Below, one piece after another: positions 23,018 through 30,214 of a stretch of DNA of 43,503 nucleotides. A model generated the notes under the pieces. That model searched no databases. It was given only the letters and a program-made list of their open reading frames with translations, and had not been told where the DNA came from. Every line of letters begins with the position of its first letter. Within the stretch, counting starts at the first letter, position 1. Position numbers and translations under genes: made by a program. The DNA comes from Rhizobium sp. Q54 (lineage in GTDB: Bacteria > Bacteroidota > Bacteroidia > Flavobacteriales > Flavobacteriaceae): the NCBI GenBank assembly GCA_943328505.2, contig CALQAH020000016.1, forward strand, positions 1-43,503. The letters run 5' to 3'.

Positions 23018-23099
23018 GTCTATTTCCCTTAGCAACATTACTTGCTCAGGTTCGTTGGGTATAATCTCAGCTCGTCATTTAGAGCACCCCTTTTGAGAC
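23018..23099 (-). ncRNA. TPP riboswitch (THI element)
   Basis: Read on the minus strand, the conserved blocks appear in order: GGGGTGCTC, GAGCTGAGATTATACCC, GAACCTGAGC, AAGTAATGTTGCT, AAGGGAAA. P3 is GCTC/GAGC, P4-P5 is AGCAA/TTGCT, and P1 is GTCT (23099-23096) with AGAC (23021-23018). The element lies 100 nt upstream of the TonB receptor ATG and begins at the predicted transcription start. Downstream, CGTAA-TTTTTT-TTACG just before the ATG could take part in translational control; no terminator was identified. Confidence 0.95.
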
Positions 23100-23103
23100 T
23101 GTA

Positions 23104-23132
23104 CAAATGTAAAAAAATATAAGCAATCTCAA
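23104..23132 (-). promoter_or_regulatory. Promoter of the riboswitch-TonB receptor transcript
   Basis: Minus strand: TTG (23132-23130), 18-nt spacer, TACATTTG (23111-23104). The start site would be about 23099, the first base of riboswitch P1. Confidence 0.72.
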
Positions 23133-23151
23133 TTACAATTTAAATAGAAAT

Positions 23152-23553
23152 TTAAAAATGTGGTTTGCGTCGAGATTGTTTAATTTCGGATAAACTTTTT
23201 TTGTCTTTTAATCTTTTGCGAATAACTGATTTTGGAATTTTTGTAGCTTTTCTAACTTTTGGAACTACTAAAGCAGTTTTTATCAATTCTAAAAACCTCT
23301 TAATAACTATAATTTTGTTTTTAAGCTGACTTCGGTCTTCGTCACAATTTAAAATCAGGATATTATCGGAGGTAAATCGAGTTGGAATTTTTGTTAGTAG
23401 TAATGCTTTTTGATCATCAGACAAAGCTTTTGAAGTACTTAAATCGAACGATAAAACAACTTTCGACGCTACTTTATTAACGTTTTGTCCACCAGCACCA
23501 GAACTTCTGACGGCTTTAAAAGTTAATTCAGACACTATTTTTTCTTGTTCCAT
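23152..23553 (-). CDS. arfB: Alternative ribosome-rescue factor / peptidyl-tRNA hydrolase ArfB
   Basis: 133 residues, close to E. coli ArfB/YaeJ (140). It contains the release-factor catalytic motif GGQ in SSGAGGQNVNKVASKV (near residue 21) and a long basic tail (KSVIRKRLKDKKSL... QSRRKPHF) that probes the empty mRNA channel of stalled ribosomes. It lacks the codon-recognition domain of RF1/RF2, as expected. It starts on the last base of the DUF4301 gene (overlap of 1 bp), so translation is coupled. It is the last gene before the riboswitch. Confidence 0.95.
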   Translation of the reverse strand: MEQEKIVSELTFKAVRSSGAGGQNVNKVASKVVLSFDLSTSKALSDDQKALLLTKIPTRFTSDNILILNCDEDRSQLKNKIIVIKRFLELIKTALVVPKVRKATKIPKSVIRKRLKDKKSLSEIKQSRRKPHF

Positions 23554-25145
23554 TATTGTGGTTGATGTGCAGGTTTTAGCAAATCATTAACCGTTTTTAC
23601 GGGGTTAAATGTCACTAAAGGAACTTCAACAAAAATGGTTGTCCATTTTGCCATGGCGCCATTCCAAAGTCCAGGAAGTTCATAGCCTTTTAGGTCTTTT
23701 CCCTTGTTGTTTTTATGCACTATAAAACCTGTGCTATGGTCTATAAAGTCTATCAAATCAAATTTTTCTCCACAGTAATTTTTAATGCCACAAACCAAAT
23801 CCACTGGGTTGAAATGTGTTGATTTTGCTACTATTTCTAGTTGCTCAGGATTAGTAATGTCAACCTGTGAACTTTCAATAATTTGTAAAGAAATATTTCC
23901 CTTAAAACTTTTTATCCAAAAAGGACCACCGCCAGGTTCTCCTTCATTAATAACCATTCCACAAACACGTATTGGACGATTTAATTTGTTTTTAATAGCT
24001 GCAATTTTGTTTTCAAAGGTGTAGTTTTTGAAATTTTCAATAAGGTCAATATTTAATTTTTTTTGCATAAAATCAACTATGGAATTGATTTGTTTCTCTT
24101 CAATTTTATTAGTGTCAATATCTTTTAAAATTAGAAATACTTCTTGTTGTAAATCCAATAAAACTCCCGCTAATGCTTTTTTATAAAGTGTTGTTTCCTC
24201 AGTATGATTTTGAATCACATTATCAACATTTTTTATAAAAATAACATCTGCATTAAGAGTATTCAAATTATGAATTAGTGCCCCGTGACCTCCAGGACGA
24301 AAAACTAAATCTCCGTTTTCATCCCGAAATGGCTGGTTATTTATGGCAACAGCTATGGTATCGGTGCTTTTATTTTGATACGAATAGTGTACATTGAGAG
24401 AGGTATTTGTTTTATTTTCTACTTTTTTCTTTACTTCATCAATAATTTGTTGAAATAAATTTTCATGATTTTTGGAAACCGTAAAATGCAAATGCGAAAC
24501 TCCGTTTGAAGCTGCATAAGAGGCACATTCATTCAAATGTTCTTCAACTGGTGTTGCAATGTGTGAGGTATATTTATGAAAATCTAATGCGGCTTTTGGT
24601 TTATTTGCAAAATCAAAATGATTTGAATCCATCATCAATTTAATAAAATGATAATTTTTTTCATGACTTTCAAGTGAATAATAATTTGGAATCAGTTTTT
24701 TAACCTTGGATTTTACTTCTTCATAAAAAGGAAATTTTTCAATACCAGCCAAAAAAACGGGTAAGTTTTTATCTTTTTTTCTGTTTATGTAGGCATTGAT
24801 TGTTTCGTCTTCAGCGTTAAACTCGTTTAAAAACTCATTTAAAAATTTAAACATTCTACTTGCGGCACCCGATGCTGGAACAAACTTTTTAAGCTTTAAA
24901 TTTGATTTTTTTTGGTCGAATAAAGCAGCGTAATTTTTAAAATCATCAGCGGTTAATTTTACAATTCCATCATGAATTGTTGCTGGCTTTTTTAAATAAA
25001 CTTTTGGGATTCCTGATTCAAACAAAAAAAGTTCTCCTTCAATTTTATCCAAAGCAATACCGTGATTTTTGATTTGTTCAAAATCAGCATTGGTCAGTTT
25101 GTATTTGGCTATTAAACTATTTTTTGTTGTAATTTCTTCTTCCAT
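23553..25145 (-). CDS. DUF4301 family protein
   Basis: 530 residues, a family restricted mostly to Bacteroidetes and without a known function. A PASGAASRM motif at residues 90-98 resembles the nucleotide-binding start of sugar-phosphate nucleotidyltransferases, and FRPGGHGALIHNLN (about residues 281-294) resembles UDP-sugar pyrophosphorylase motifs. GEPGGGPFW (about residue 404) is another conserved-looking patch. So a nucleotidyltransferase-like fold is a plausible guess. No membrane helices or signal peptide. Its first 34 bp overlap the end of the PnuT-like gene, and arfB overlaps its end by one base; these genes are therefore tightly coupled. Confidence 0.8.
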   Translation of the reverse strand: MEEEITTKNSLIAKYKLTNADFEQIKNHGIALDKIEGELFLFESGIPKVYLKKPATIHDGIVKLTADDFKNYAALFDQKKSNLKLKKFVPASGAASRMFKFLNEFLNEFNAEDETINAYINRKKDKNLPVFLAGIEKFPFYEEVKSKVKKLIPNYYSLESHEKNYHFIKLMMDSNHFDFANKPKAALDFHKYTSHIATPVEEHLNECASYAASNGVSHLHFTVSKNHENLFQQIIDEVKKKVENKTNTSLNVHYSYQNKSTDTIAVAINNQPFRDENGDLVFRPGGHGALIHNLNTLNADVIFIKNVDNVIQNHTEETTLYKKALAGVLLDLQQEVFLILKDIDTNKIEEKQINSIVDFMQKKLNIDLIENFKNYTFENKIAAIKNKLNRPIRVCGMVINEGEPGGGPFWIKSFKGNISLQIIESSQVDITNPEQLEIVAKSTHFNPVDLVCGIKNYCGEKFDLIDFIDHSTGFIVHKNNKGKDLKGYELPGLWNGAMAKWTTIFVEVPLVTFNPVKTVNDLLKPAHQPQ

Positions 25146-25729
25146 TCGATATAGCCATAAATGGCAATAATTGTAAAAATAAAATATTGTAAACAGGTAA
25201 AGGAATATCCTTTAAAAAAATACATTGGAATGGAAATAATATCACCAATAATCCATAAAATCCAATTCTCAATTTTCCTTTTTGCCATCAACCACATTCC
25301 AACAAAGAAAATTCCTGTGACTAGTGTATCAACATAAGAAATCCAATGGGTAAATTTATTAAAAAAAGTATAAACGACAACAACAAATAGGATGGTTAAT
25401 ATAAAAATAATGATTGCCTGCTTTTTTTCGACTGTTGTCATTTTGGAAATTGGAAAAACCACAACATCATCGTGTTTTCTAGTCCAATGATACCAACCGT
25501 AAATACTCATCACTACATAATAAAAATTAATCATCATGTCGCCTAGTAATGTCCATTTCCAGAGCAAGTACACATATATTGCCGTATTAATGATGCCGGT
25601 TGGGAAAACCCAAATATTGTCTTTTTTGGCAAACCAAACACTCAATAAACCAAAAAATATAGCGGTAACTTCCAGGACAATTTCGTGTGTTGGGTAAGTT
25701 GCATACTGTTCAAAAATAAAGTCAAACAT
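25112..25729 (-). CDS. pnuT: PnuC-family transporter, probable thiamin carrier PnuT
   Basis: 205 residues with about seven membrane helices and the PnuC motifs FFGLLSVWFAKKDNIWVFPTG, LGDMMINFYYVVMSIYGWYHW and GYSFTCLQYFIFTIIAIYGY. PnuC proteins move vitamins by facilitated diffusion, trapped by phosphorylation. Members next to TPP-controlled receptors in Bacteroidetes are assigned to thiamin (PnuT); those for nicotinamide riboside look similar, so the call leans on the neighbouring TPP-riboswitch receptor. It lies 27 bp after the GGGP synthase gene and overlaps DUF4301 by 34 bp. No riboswitch precedes it here. Confidence 0.85.
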   Translation of the reverse strand: MFDFIFEQYATYPTHEIVLEVTAIFFGLLSVWFAKKDNIWVFPTGIINTAIYVYLLWKWTLLGDMMINFYYVVMSIYGWYHWTRKHDDVVVFPISKMTTVEKKQAIIIFILTILFVVVVYTFFNKFTHWISYVDTLVTGIFFVGMWLMAKRKIENWILWIIGDIISIPMYFFKGYSFTCLQYFIFTIIAIYGYIEWKKKLQQKIV

Positions 25730-25756
25730 TAGATTGTAGATTGAATATTAACGATT

Positions 25757-26479
25757 TTAGATTTCTGAACTGAAAAAATTAGGGTTATTCTCAAAAGCGG
25801 TTCCTATTACTACTATATCAGCTCCAAATTTATAAGCATCTTCTATTTCTTTTTTAGTACGAATGCCTCCGCCAACGATTAAAGGAATTGTGATTTTTTG
25901 AGCAACTCTTTGTATCATTTCTAGTGGAACTGCCTTTTGAGCGCCGCTTCCAGCTTCGAGATAAATAATTTTATTGCCAATGAGTTCTCCTGCTTTGGCA
26001 GTTTGGGCAACATAATCAGAATTATTTCTTGGTAAAGGGATTGTTTTACTCACTCTTTCTACGGCGGTTGTACTGCCACTTTCTATTAAAATATACCCTG
26101 TGGATATAATTTCTAAATTGGTTTTTTCTAATATTGGAACAGCTTCAATTTGATGTTCAATCAAATAATCGGGGTTTCTGCCTGAGAGTAACATTAGAAA
26201 TAAAATTCCATTTGCGTCGTTAGAAATCTGTGAAGGATTACCAGGAAAAAGTATAATAGGTAAGGTAGTTTCTAATTTTATTTTAAGTATTATTTCGTTG
26301 AGATTAGTGCCTTCAAAAGAACTTCCTCCAACAAATAGATGTGTTGCAGGAGATTGGTTGATTTTTTGAACTAAAAAAGGAATAGTGTCAAGGGTTAATT
26401 TATCAGGATCTAGAAGAATCGCTAATAATTTTTTGTTTTCCGATTTGGATTTTAATATTTCTTGGTAAATAATGTCCAT
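25757..26479 (-). CDS. Geranylgeranylglyceryl phosphate synthase (PcrB-like)
   Basis: 240 residues, a TIM barrel that joins geranylgeranyl diphosphate to sn-glycerol-1-phosphate in ether-lipid chemistry. Signatures: LLDPDKLTLDTIPF, FVGGSSFEGTNLN, PIILFPGNPSQIS, a STGYILIESGSTTAVE segment, YLEAGSGAQKAVP, and the phosphate-binding VGGGIRTKKEIEDAYKFGAD. Archaea use it for membrane lipids; bacterial members in Bacteroidetes exist but their product and role are less clear. Its ATG overlaps the stop of the phosphopantetheinyl transferase gene by one base. Prenyl chain length cannot be told by eye. Confidence 0.92.
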   Translation of the reverse strand: MDIIYQEILKSKSENKKLLAILLDPDKLTLDTIPFLVQKINQSPATHLFVGGSSFEGTNLNEIILKIKLETTLPIILFPGNPSQISNDANGILFLMLLSGRNPDYLIEHQIEAVPILEKTNLEIISTGYILIESGSTTAVERVSKTIPLPRNNSDYVAQTAKAGELIGNKIIYLEAGSGAQKAVPLEMIQRVAQKITIPLIVGGGIRTKKEIEDAYKFGADIVVIGTAFENNPNFFSSEI

Positions 26480-27108
26480 TAGTTTTTTTCAAATGCGCAA
26501 ACAAAGATATAATCTTCTATGGAATCAAATACAATAGTATAATCCTCAATTTTATTGTTGAACTTTAATTGTGCCTTAGCTTTCTTATCTTCAAGATTGA
26601 ATGGGGATTCGAAAATATGCTCGGGGAAGCTAATACCCGATTCATTTTTAATTTTAAATATGGTTTCTTTTATGCCCCAAACAATTGTTGCTTTAACGAT
26701 TTTTTCTTCCTCAGATAATTCTTCCAAATGAGAAATATCCATATAACGTGGAGCTATTTTTAGCGTTTTATCTTTTAGTTTTTCTAAATCAATTCCAATT
26801 TTTTTATCACTAATTGCCATTGCCGAAAATTCATGGGAATGTGATATTGAAATGTGTTTTTCACCTTTCAAGTGAGGCTTTCCAAATGCATCATAATATA
26901 GATCTAAATCGCTATGACCAACATGCTGCAATAGCATTCGTACTGCTAAAAACCCTTTTTGGTGGCTTTCAGATTTCATTTTTTCTAATCGCGCTAACGA
27001 AACATCTTTGAGTTGTACTTGTCGAAAAAGCGTATTGAAATCTTCGGTAATTTTCCAAAGATAAATATCAGTATTGGGTTTAATTGCTATCGATTTATAA
27101 AATGTCAT
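26479..27108 (-). CDS. 4'-phosphopantetheinyl transferase superfamily protein
   Basis: 209 residues, Sfp-like in type. It moves the phosphopantetheine arm of CoA onto a serine of carrier proteins. Motifs: HISISHSHEFSAMAIS, the magnesium-binding GIDLEKLKD, and the KAXXK-like WGIKETIFKIKNESGISF. It is longer than AcpS (about 125) and so belongs to the Sfp/HetI group that usually serves secondary or specialised carriers. It is the first gene of a five-gene coupled run (transferase, GGGP synthase, PnuT, DUF4301, arfB). No TAnnTTTG element was found before it; an interspersed repeat occupies that space. Confidence 0.9.
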   Translation of the reverse strand: MTFYKSIAIKPNTDIYLWKITEDFNTLFRQVQLKDVSLARLEKMKSESHQKGFLAVRMLLQHVGHSDLDLYYDAFGKPHLKGEKHISISHSHEFSAMAISDKKIGIDLEKLKDKTLKIAPRYMDISHLEELSEEEKIVKATIVWGIKETIFKIKNESGISFPEHIFESPFNLEDKKAKAQLKFNNKIEDYTIVFDSIEDYIFVCAFEKN

Positions 27109-27125
27109 TTTTTATTATATGTTTA

Positions 27126-27232
27126 TAGCCCTGATGGAAGTGGCATCCTTTTATTATTTGATCTATTATTATATTTAAACAATGGGCAGTACAAAATAAT
27201 AAAAGATATAACGTACAGCAGGAAACAGCTTC
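27126..27232. repeat. Interspersed palindromic element (type B), copy 1
   Basis: Plus-strand order: TAGCCCTGATGGAAGTGGC, ATCC, then arm CTTTTATTATTT (27148-27159), a spacer, inverse arm AAATAATAAAAG (27194-27205), GATATA, and a CAGGAAACAGC end. The conserved ends and the order match copy 2 at 38937-39009 in inverse orientation. Arms differ in sequence but stay complementary, so the fold is conserved. Confidence 0.75.
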
Positions 27233-27320
27233 AAAAAATAAATACTAATTCTAAAAATGCAATATTTAATTGTTTTTCAAACGGTTATAAAAATAAACAA
27301 TTCATAAAATAACGGAAATG

Positions 27321-27353
27321 TTTGAAAATTTAAAAACTTATTTCGTAATTTTG
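27321..27353 (+). promoter_or_regulatory. ahcY promoter
   Basis: TTTG (27321-27324), 21-nt spacer, TAATTTTG (27346-27353); about 29 nt of leader before the ATG. Confidence 0.75.
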
Positions 27354-27386
27354 CGCCACAATTTAAAAAACAAATATACATAATAG

Positions 27387-28703
27387 ATGAGTACACAAAC
27401 ATTACCTTATGTGGCTTTTAAAGTGAAAGATATTTCGCTTGCAGCTTGGGGAAGAAAAGAAATTGAATTGGCTGAAGCTGAAATGCCAGGTTTAATGGCA
27501 CTTCGTGCTGAATATGGCGCAAGTCAACCGTTAAAAGGAGCACGTATTGCTGGATGTCTTCACATGACTATCCAAACAGCAGTTTTAATTGAAACATTAA
27601 TTAATCTTGGAGCTGAAGTTACCTGGTCATCATGTAACATTTTCTCAACTCAAGATCAAGCTGCTGCTGCAATTGCTGCTGCTGGAATTCAGGTTTATGC
27701 TTGGAAAGGATTGAATGAAGAAGATTTTGATTGGTGTATTGAGCAAACTTTATTCTTTGGTGAAGACAGAAAACCTTTGAATATGATATTGGATGATGGT
27801 GGTGATTTAACGAATATGGTTTTTGACCGTTACCCAGAATTAATTCCAGGAATAAAAGGTCTTTCTGAGGAAACTACCACAGGTGTTCACCGTTTGTACG
27901 AAAGAATGAAAAACGGAACATTATACATGCCAGCTATCAATGTAAATGACTCGGTTACTAAATCGAAATTCGACAACAAATACGGTTGTAAAGAATCGGC
28001 TGTTGATGCTGTTCGTCGTGCTACTGATATTATGTTAGCTGGAAAAAGAGTAATAGTTTGTGGATATGGTGATGTTGGAAAAGGTACAGCGGCTTCTTTC
28101 CGTGGTGCAGGTTCAATTGTTACTGTTACCGAAATCGATCCAATATGTGCTTTACAAGCAGCTATGGACGGTTTTGAAGTGAAAAAATTAAATACTGTTC
28201 TTGCAACTGCTGATATTGTCATCACAACTACAGGAAATAAAGACATTGTTTTGGGTTCTCACTTTGAGCAAATGAAAGACAAAACTATCGTTTGTAATAT
28301 TGGTCACTTTGATAACGAAATTGACATGGCTTGGTTGAACAAAAACCACGGCGCATCAAAAGTAGAAATCAAACCACAAGTTGATAAATATACTATTGCT
28401 GGAAAAGACATTCTTATCTTAGCTGAAGGTCGTTTAGTAAATTTAGGTTGTGCTACAGGACATCCAAGTTTTGTGATGAGTAATTCATTCACGAACCAAA
28501 CACTGGCCCAATTAGAATTATGGAATAACAGTGCAGCTTACAAAAATGAGGTATATATGTTACCTAAACATTTAGATGAAAAAGTAGCAATGTTACACCT
28601 AGAGAAATTAGGCGTTGAATTGGAAACTTTACGTACAGATCAAGCAGATTATATTGGTGTTCCCGTTGAAGGACCTTTCAAACCGGAATATTACAGATAC
28701 TAA
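27387..28703 (+). CDS. ahcY: Adenosylhomocysteinase
   Basis: 438 residues. It hydrolyses S-adenosylhomocysteine to adenosine and homocysteine, keeping methylation going, and uses bound NAD. The N-terminus has [20 protein letters not shown] and [17 protein letters not shown]; the catalytic region has [16 protein letters not shown] and [13 protein letters not shown]; the NAD site is [18 protein letters not shown]; the C-terminus closes with the conserved FKPEYYRY. All are complete. It is transcribed alone, from a clear promoter to a rho-independent terminator, beyond which an IS element has inserted. Confidence 0.98.
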   Translation: MSTQTLPYVAFKVKDISLAAWGRKEIELAEAEMPGLMALRAEYGASQPLKGARIAGCLHMTIQTAVLIETLINLGAEVTWSSCNIFSTQDQAAAAIAAAGIQVYAWKGLNEEDFDWCIEQTLFFGEDRKPLNMILDDGGDLTNMVFDRYPELIPGIKGLSEETTTGVHRLYERMKNGTLYMPAINVNDSVTKSKFDNKYGCKESAVDAVRRATDIMLAGKRVIVCGYGDVGKGTAASFRGAGSIVTVTEIDPICALQAAMDGFEVKKLNTVLATADIVITTTGNKDIVLGSHFEQMKDKTIVCNIGHFDNEIDMAWLNKNHGASKVEIKPQVDKYTIAGKDILILAEGRLVNLGCATGHPSFVMSNSFTNQTLAQLELWNNSAAYKNEVYMLPKHLDEKVAMLHLEKLGVELETLRTDQADYIGVPVEGPFKPEYYRY

Positions 28704-28773
28704 TCTAGTCTTAGCTTCACTCCGTTCGACCTTTGGTCTCGGGTTTTAGAAAGTTAGATTTTTAGATAATTAG

Positions 28774-28806
28774 AAACCCTTGCTGAAAAGTGAGGGTTTT
28801 TATTTT
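28774..28806 (+). terminator. Terminator of ahcY
   Basis: AAACCCT (28774-28780) pairs with AGGGTTT (28793-28799), 12-nt loop, followed by TTATTTT. The IS begins 13 bp after the stem. Confidence 0.8.
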
Positions 28807-28812
28807 ATAAAA

Positions 28813-28839
28813 TGTCTTGTCCTGAAATAGCGATACACA
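28813..28839 (+). repeat. IS left terminal inverted repeat
   Basis: Begins TGTCTTGTCCTGAAATAG and matches the reverse complement of the right end at 20 of 27 positions, with the best-conserved part being GTCCT and CGATACA. Confidence 0.82.
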
Positions 28840-28851
28840 AAAAGTATCCTT

Positions 28852-29286
28852 ATGGAAAATCCTAAAGAAAGTCGCTATGTAAAGCGCACACAAAAAGACT
28901 ACACTATGTCTTTTAAATTACAAATTGTTCAAGAAATAGAACGCGGTAAGCTATCAACAACAGAAGCTACAAAGAATTATGGCATTCAATGTAGAAAGAC
29001 AGTTGTGCAATGGTTAAGAAAATATGGTAACTTTGATTGGGAAAATCAAACACCATCTAATATGCCAAAATCTCCAGAACAAAAAATAATGGAACTAGAA
29101 GCAAAAGTCAGGCTACTAGAAAAGCAGAAAACATTTTTAGAACAACAAGCTTTTGTTGCTGATAAGAAAGCCATCATTTTTGATATGATGATTGATATCG
29201 CTGAAAAAGAATATCAAATCGACATACGAAAAAACTCATCCCCCGAACAATCGACCATTTTAAACAAAAAGAACAACAAACAATAA
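28852..29286 (+). CDS. IS3-family transposase OrfA (helix-turn-helix subunit)
   Basis: 144 residues. An N-terminal helix-turn-helix (SFKLQIVQEIERGKLSTTEA, then TKNYGI and VVQWLRKYG) binds the terminal repeats, and a leucine-zipper-like coiled coil follows (KIMELEAKVRLLEKQKTFLEQQ). Its stop overlaps the orfB start by one base (TAATG). Near its 3' end the in-phase heptamer A-AAA-AAC (29229-29235) would move ribosomes into the -1 frame and produce an OrfAB fusion. Confidence 0.93.
   Translation: MENPKESRYVKRTQKDYTMSFKLQIVQEIERGKLSTTEATKNYGIQCRKTVVQWLRKYGNFDWENQTPSNMPKSPEQKIMELEAKVRLLEKQKTFLEQQAFVADKKAIIFDMMIDIAEKEYQIDIRKNSSPEQSTILNKKNNKQ
29229..29235 (+). promoter_or_regulatory. Programmed -1 frameshift heptamer
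   Basis: A-AAA-AAC in the correct phase of orfA. After a -1 slip translation continues as KLIPRTIDHFKQKEQQTI into orfB; the -1 frame is open from about 29205 onward, which supports use of the site. Confidence 0.65.
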
Positions 29287-30152
29287 TGTTTGCCTGTACT
29301 TTGTTCGGGATAGATAGACAGGTTTATTATCGAAAAATAAAACGACGCATTATCAAACAAGATAGAGCGCAATTGGTTGTGAATATGGTTTTAGAAATCA
29401 GGACACAAATGCCTAGAATTGGCTCGAAAAAGTTGTATTATTTACTAAATCAAGATTTAAAAAAACTAAAAATAGGAAGAGATAAATTTATTGATATCCT
29501 TAGAGCCAATCATTTATTAATTCTACCAAAACGTTCTTATCATATTACTACAAACTCACACCATCGCTTTAGAAAGTATAAAAATCAGTTGCTGGATTTG
29601 CAAATAAACCAGCCAGAACAAGTCTGGGTGTCTGACATTACTTATATCGGAAAAAGAGAAAAACCTTGTTATTTAAGTTTAATAACGGATGCATATTCTA
29701 AAAAAATAGTGGGATATAATGTTTCTGATAATTTAAATACTGAAAGCAGTTTGGCTGCATTGAGATTGGCTATAAAACAAAGGAAAAATAAAGAACTACC
29801 ATTAATACATCATTCGGATAGAGGATTACAATATTGCGCTAATGAATATCAAAAAATATTGAAGAAAAATGAAATTCAACCAAGCATGACTCAAAACTCT
29901 GATCCATATGAAAATGCCGTGGCAGAAAGAATAAATGGGATTTTAAAGCAGGAATTTTATATTGATAAATACAATAAAGACTTACCTATTATGAAACAAA
30001 TAATAAAAGAAACTGTTGATATTTATAATGAAAAAAGACCTCATTTATCCAACCATATGCTTACGCCAAACCAAATGCATCTGCAAAACAAACTAATAAT
30101 GAAAACCTATAAAACTAAAAACAGCATCAAAAACGTTTTTGATGCTGTTTAA
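29286..30152 (+). CDS. IS3-family transposase OrfB (DDE integrase core)
   Basis: 288 residues. An N-terminal HTH_21-like segment (about 45-100) precedes the retroviral-type integrase core. The catalytic triad is intact: Asp117 in WVSDITYI, Asp178 in HHSDRGLQY, Glu214 in AVAERINGILK, with 35 residues between the last two, the classical DD35E spacing. It can start at its own ATG (29286) by coupling to orfA, or be made as part of an OrfAB fusion via the upstream slippery site. The last codons form a perfect 32-nt palindrome that also serves as a terminator. Confidence 0.96.
   Translation: MFACTLFGIDRQVYYRKIKRRIIKQDRAQLVVNMVLEIRTQMPRIGSKKLYYLLNQDLKKLKIGRDKFIDILRANHLLILPKRSYHITTNSHHRFRKYKNQLLDLQINQPEQVWVSDITYIGKREKPCYLSLITDAYSKKIVGYNVSDNLNTESSLAALRLAIKQRKNKELPLIHHSDRGLQYCANEYQKILKKNEIQPSMTQNSDPYENAVAERINGILKQEFYIDKYNKDLPIMKQIIKETVDIYNEKRPHLSNHMLTPNQMHLQNKLIMKTYKTKNSIKNVFDAV
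30119..30150. terminator. Terminator embedded in the end of the transposase gene
   Basis: A perfect 32-nt palindrome whose arms are AAACAGCATCAAAAAC and its inverse, overlapping the last codons and stop of orfB. It carries A- and T-runs on both strands, so it can stop transcription leaving the IS and transcription from the porin gene entering it. Confidence 0.8.
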
Positions 30153-30174
30153 TTTATCTATTTTTGTCTAATAA

Positions 30175-30201
30175 TCTGTATCGATTATTTAGGACTAGTC
30201 A
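30175..30201 (-). repeat. IS right terminal inverted repeat
   Basis: Read on the minus strand it begins TGACTAGTCCTAAATAATCG; see the left repeat for the comparison. Confidence 0.82.
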
Positions 30202-30214
30202 GAGAATTTTAAGG

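Larger units (their letters stand above)
28813..30201 (+). mobile_element. IS3-family insertion sequence, complete
   Basis: A 1389-bp element with TG...CA ends. The 27-bp terminal inverted repeats (28813-28839 and 30175-30201) match at 20 of 27 positions. It holds orfA and orfB with an intact DDE triad and a slippery site between them, so it looks functional. The flanks are AAA on the left and GAG on the right, so no target duplication is seen; either the insertion is old or the copy arose by recombination. It sits between the ahcY terminator and the 3' end of the porin gene, 13 bp past its stop. Confidence 0.9.

Noticed and set aside
28807..28812. IS target-site duplication
   Set aside because: Left flank AAA(A) and right flank GAG(A) do not match at 3 or 4 bp.
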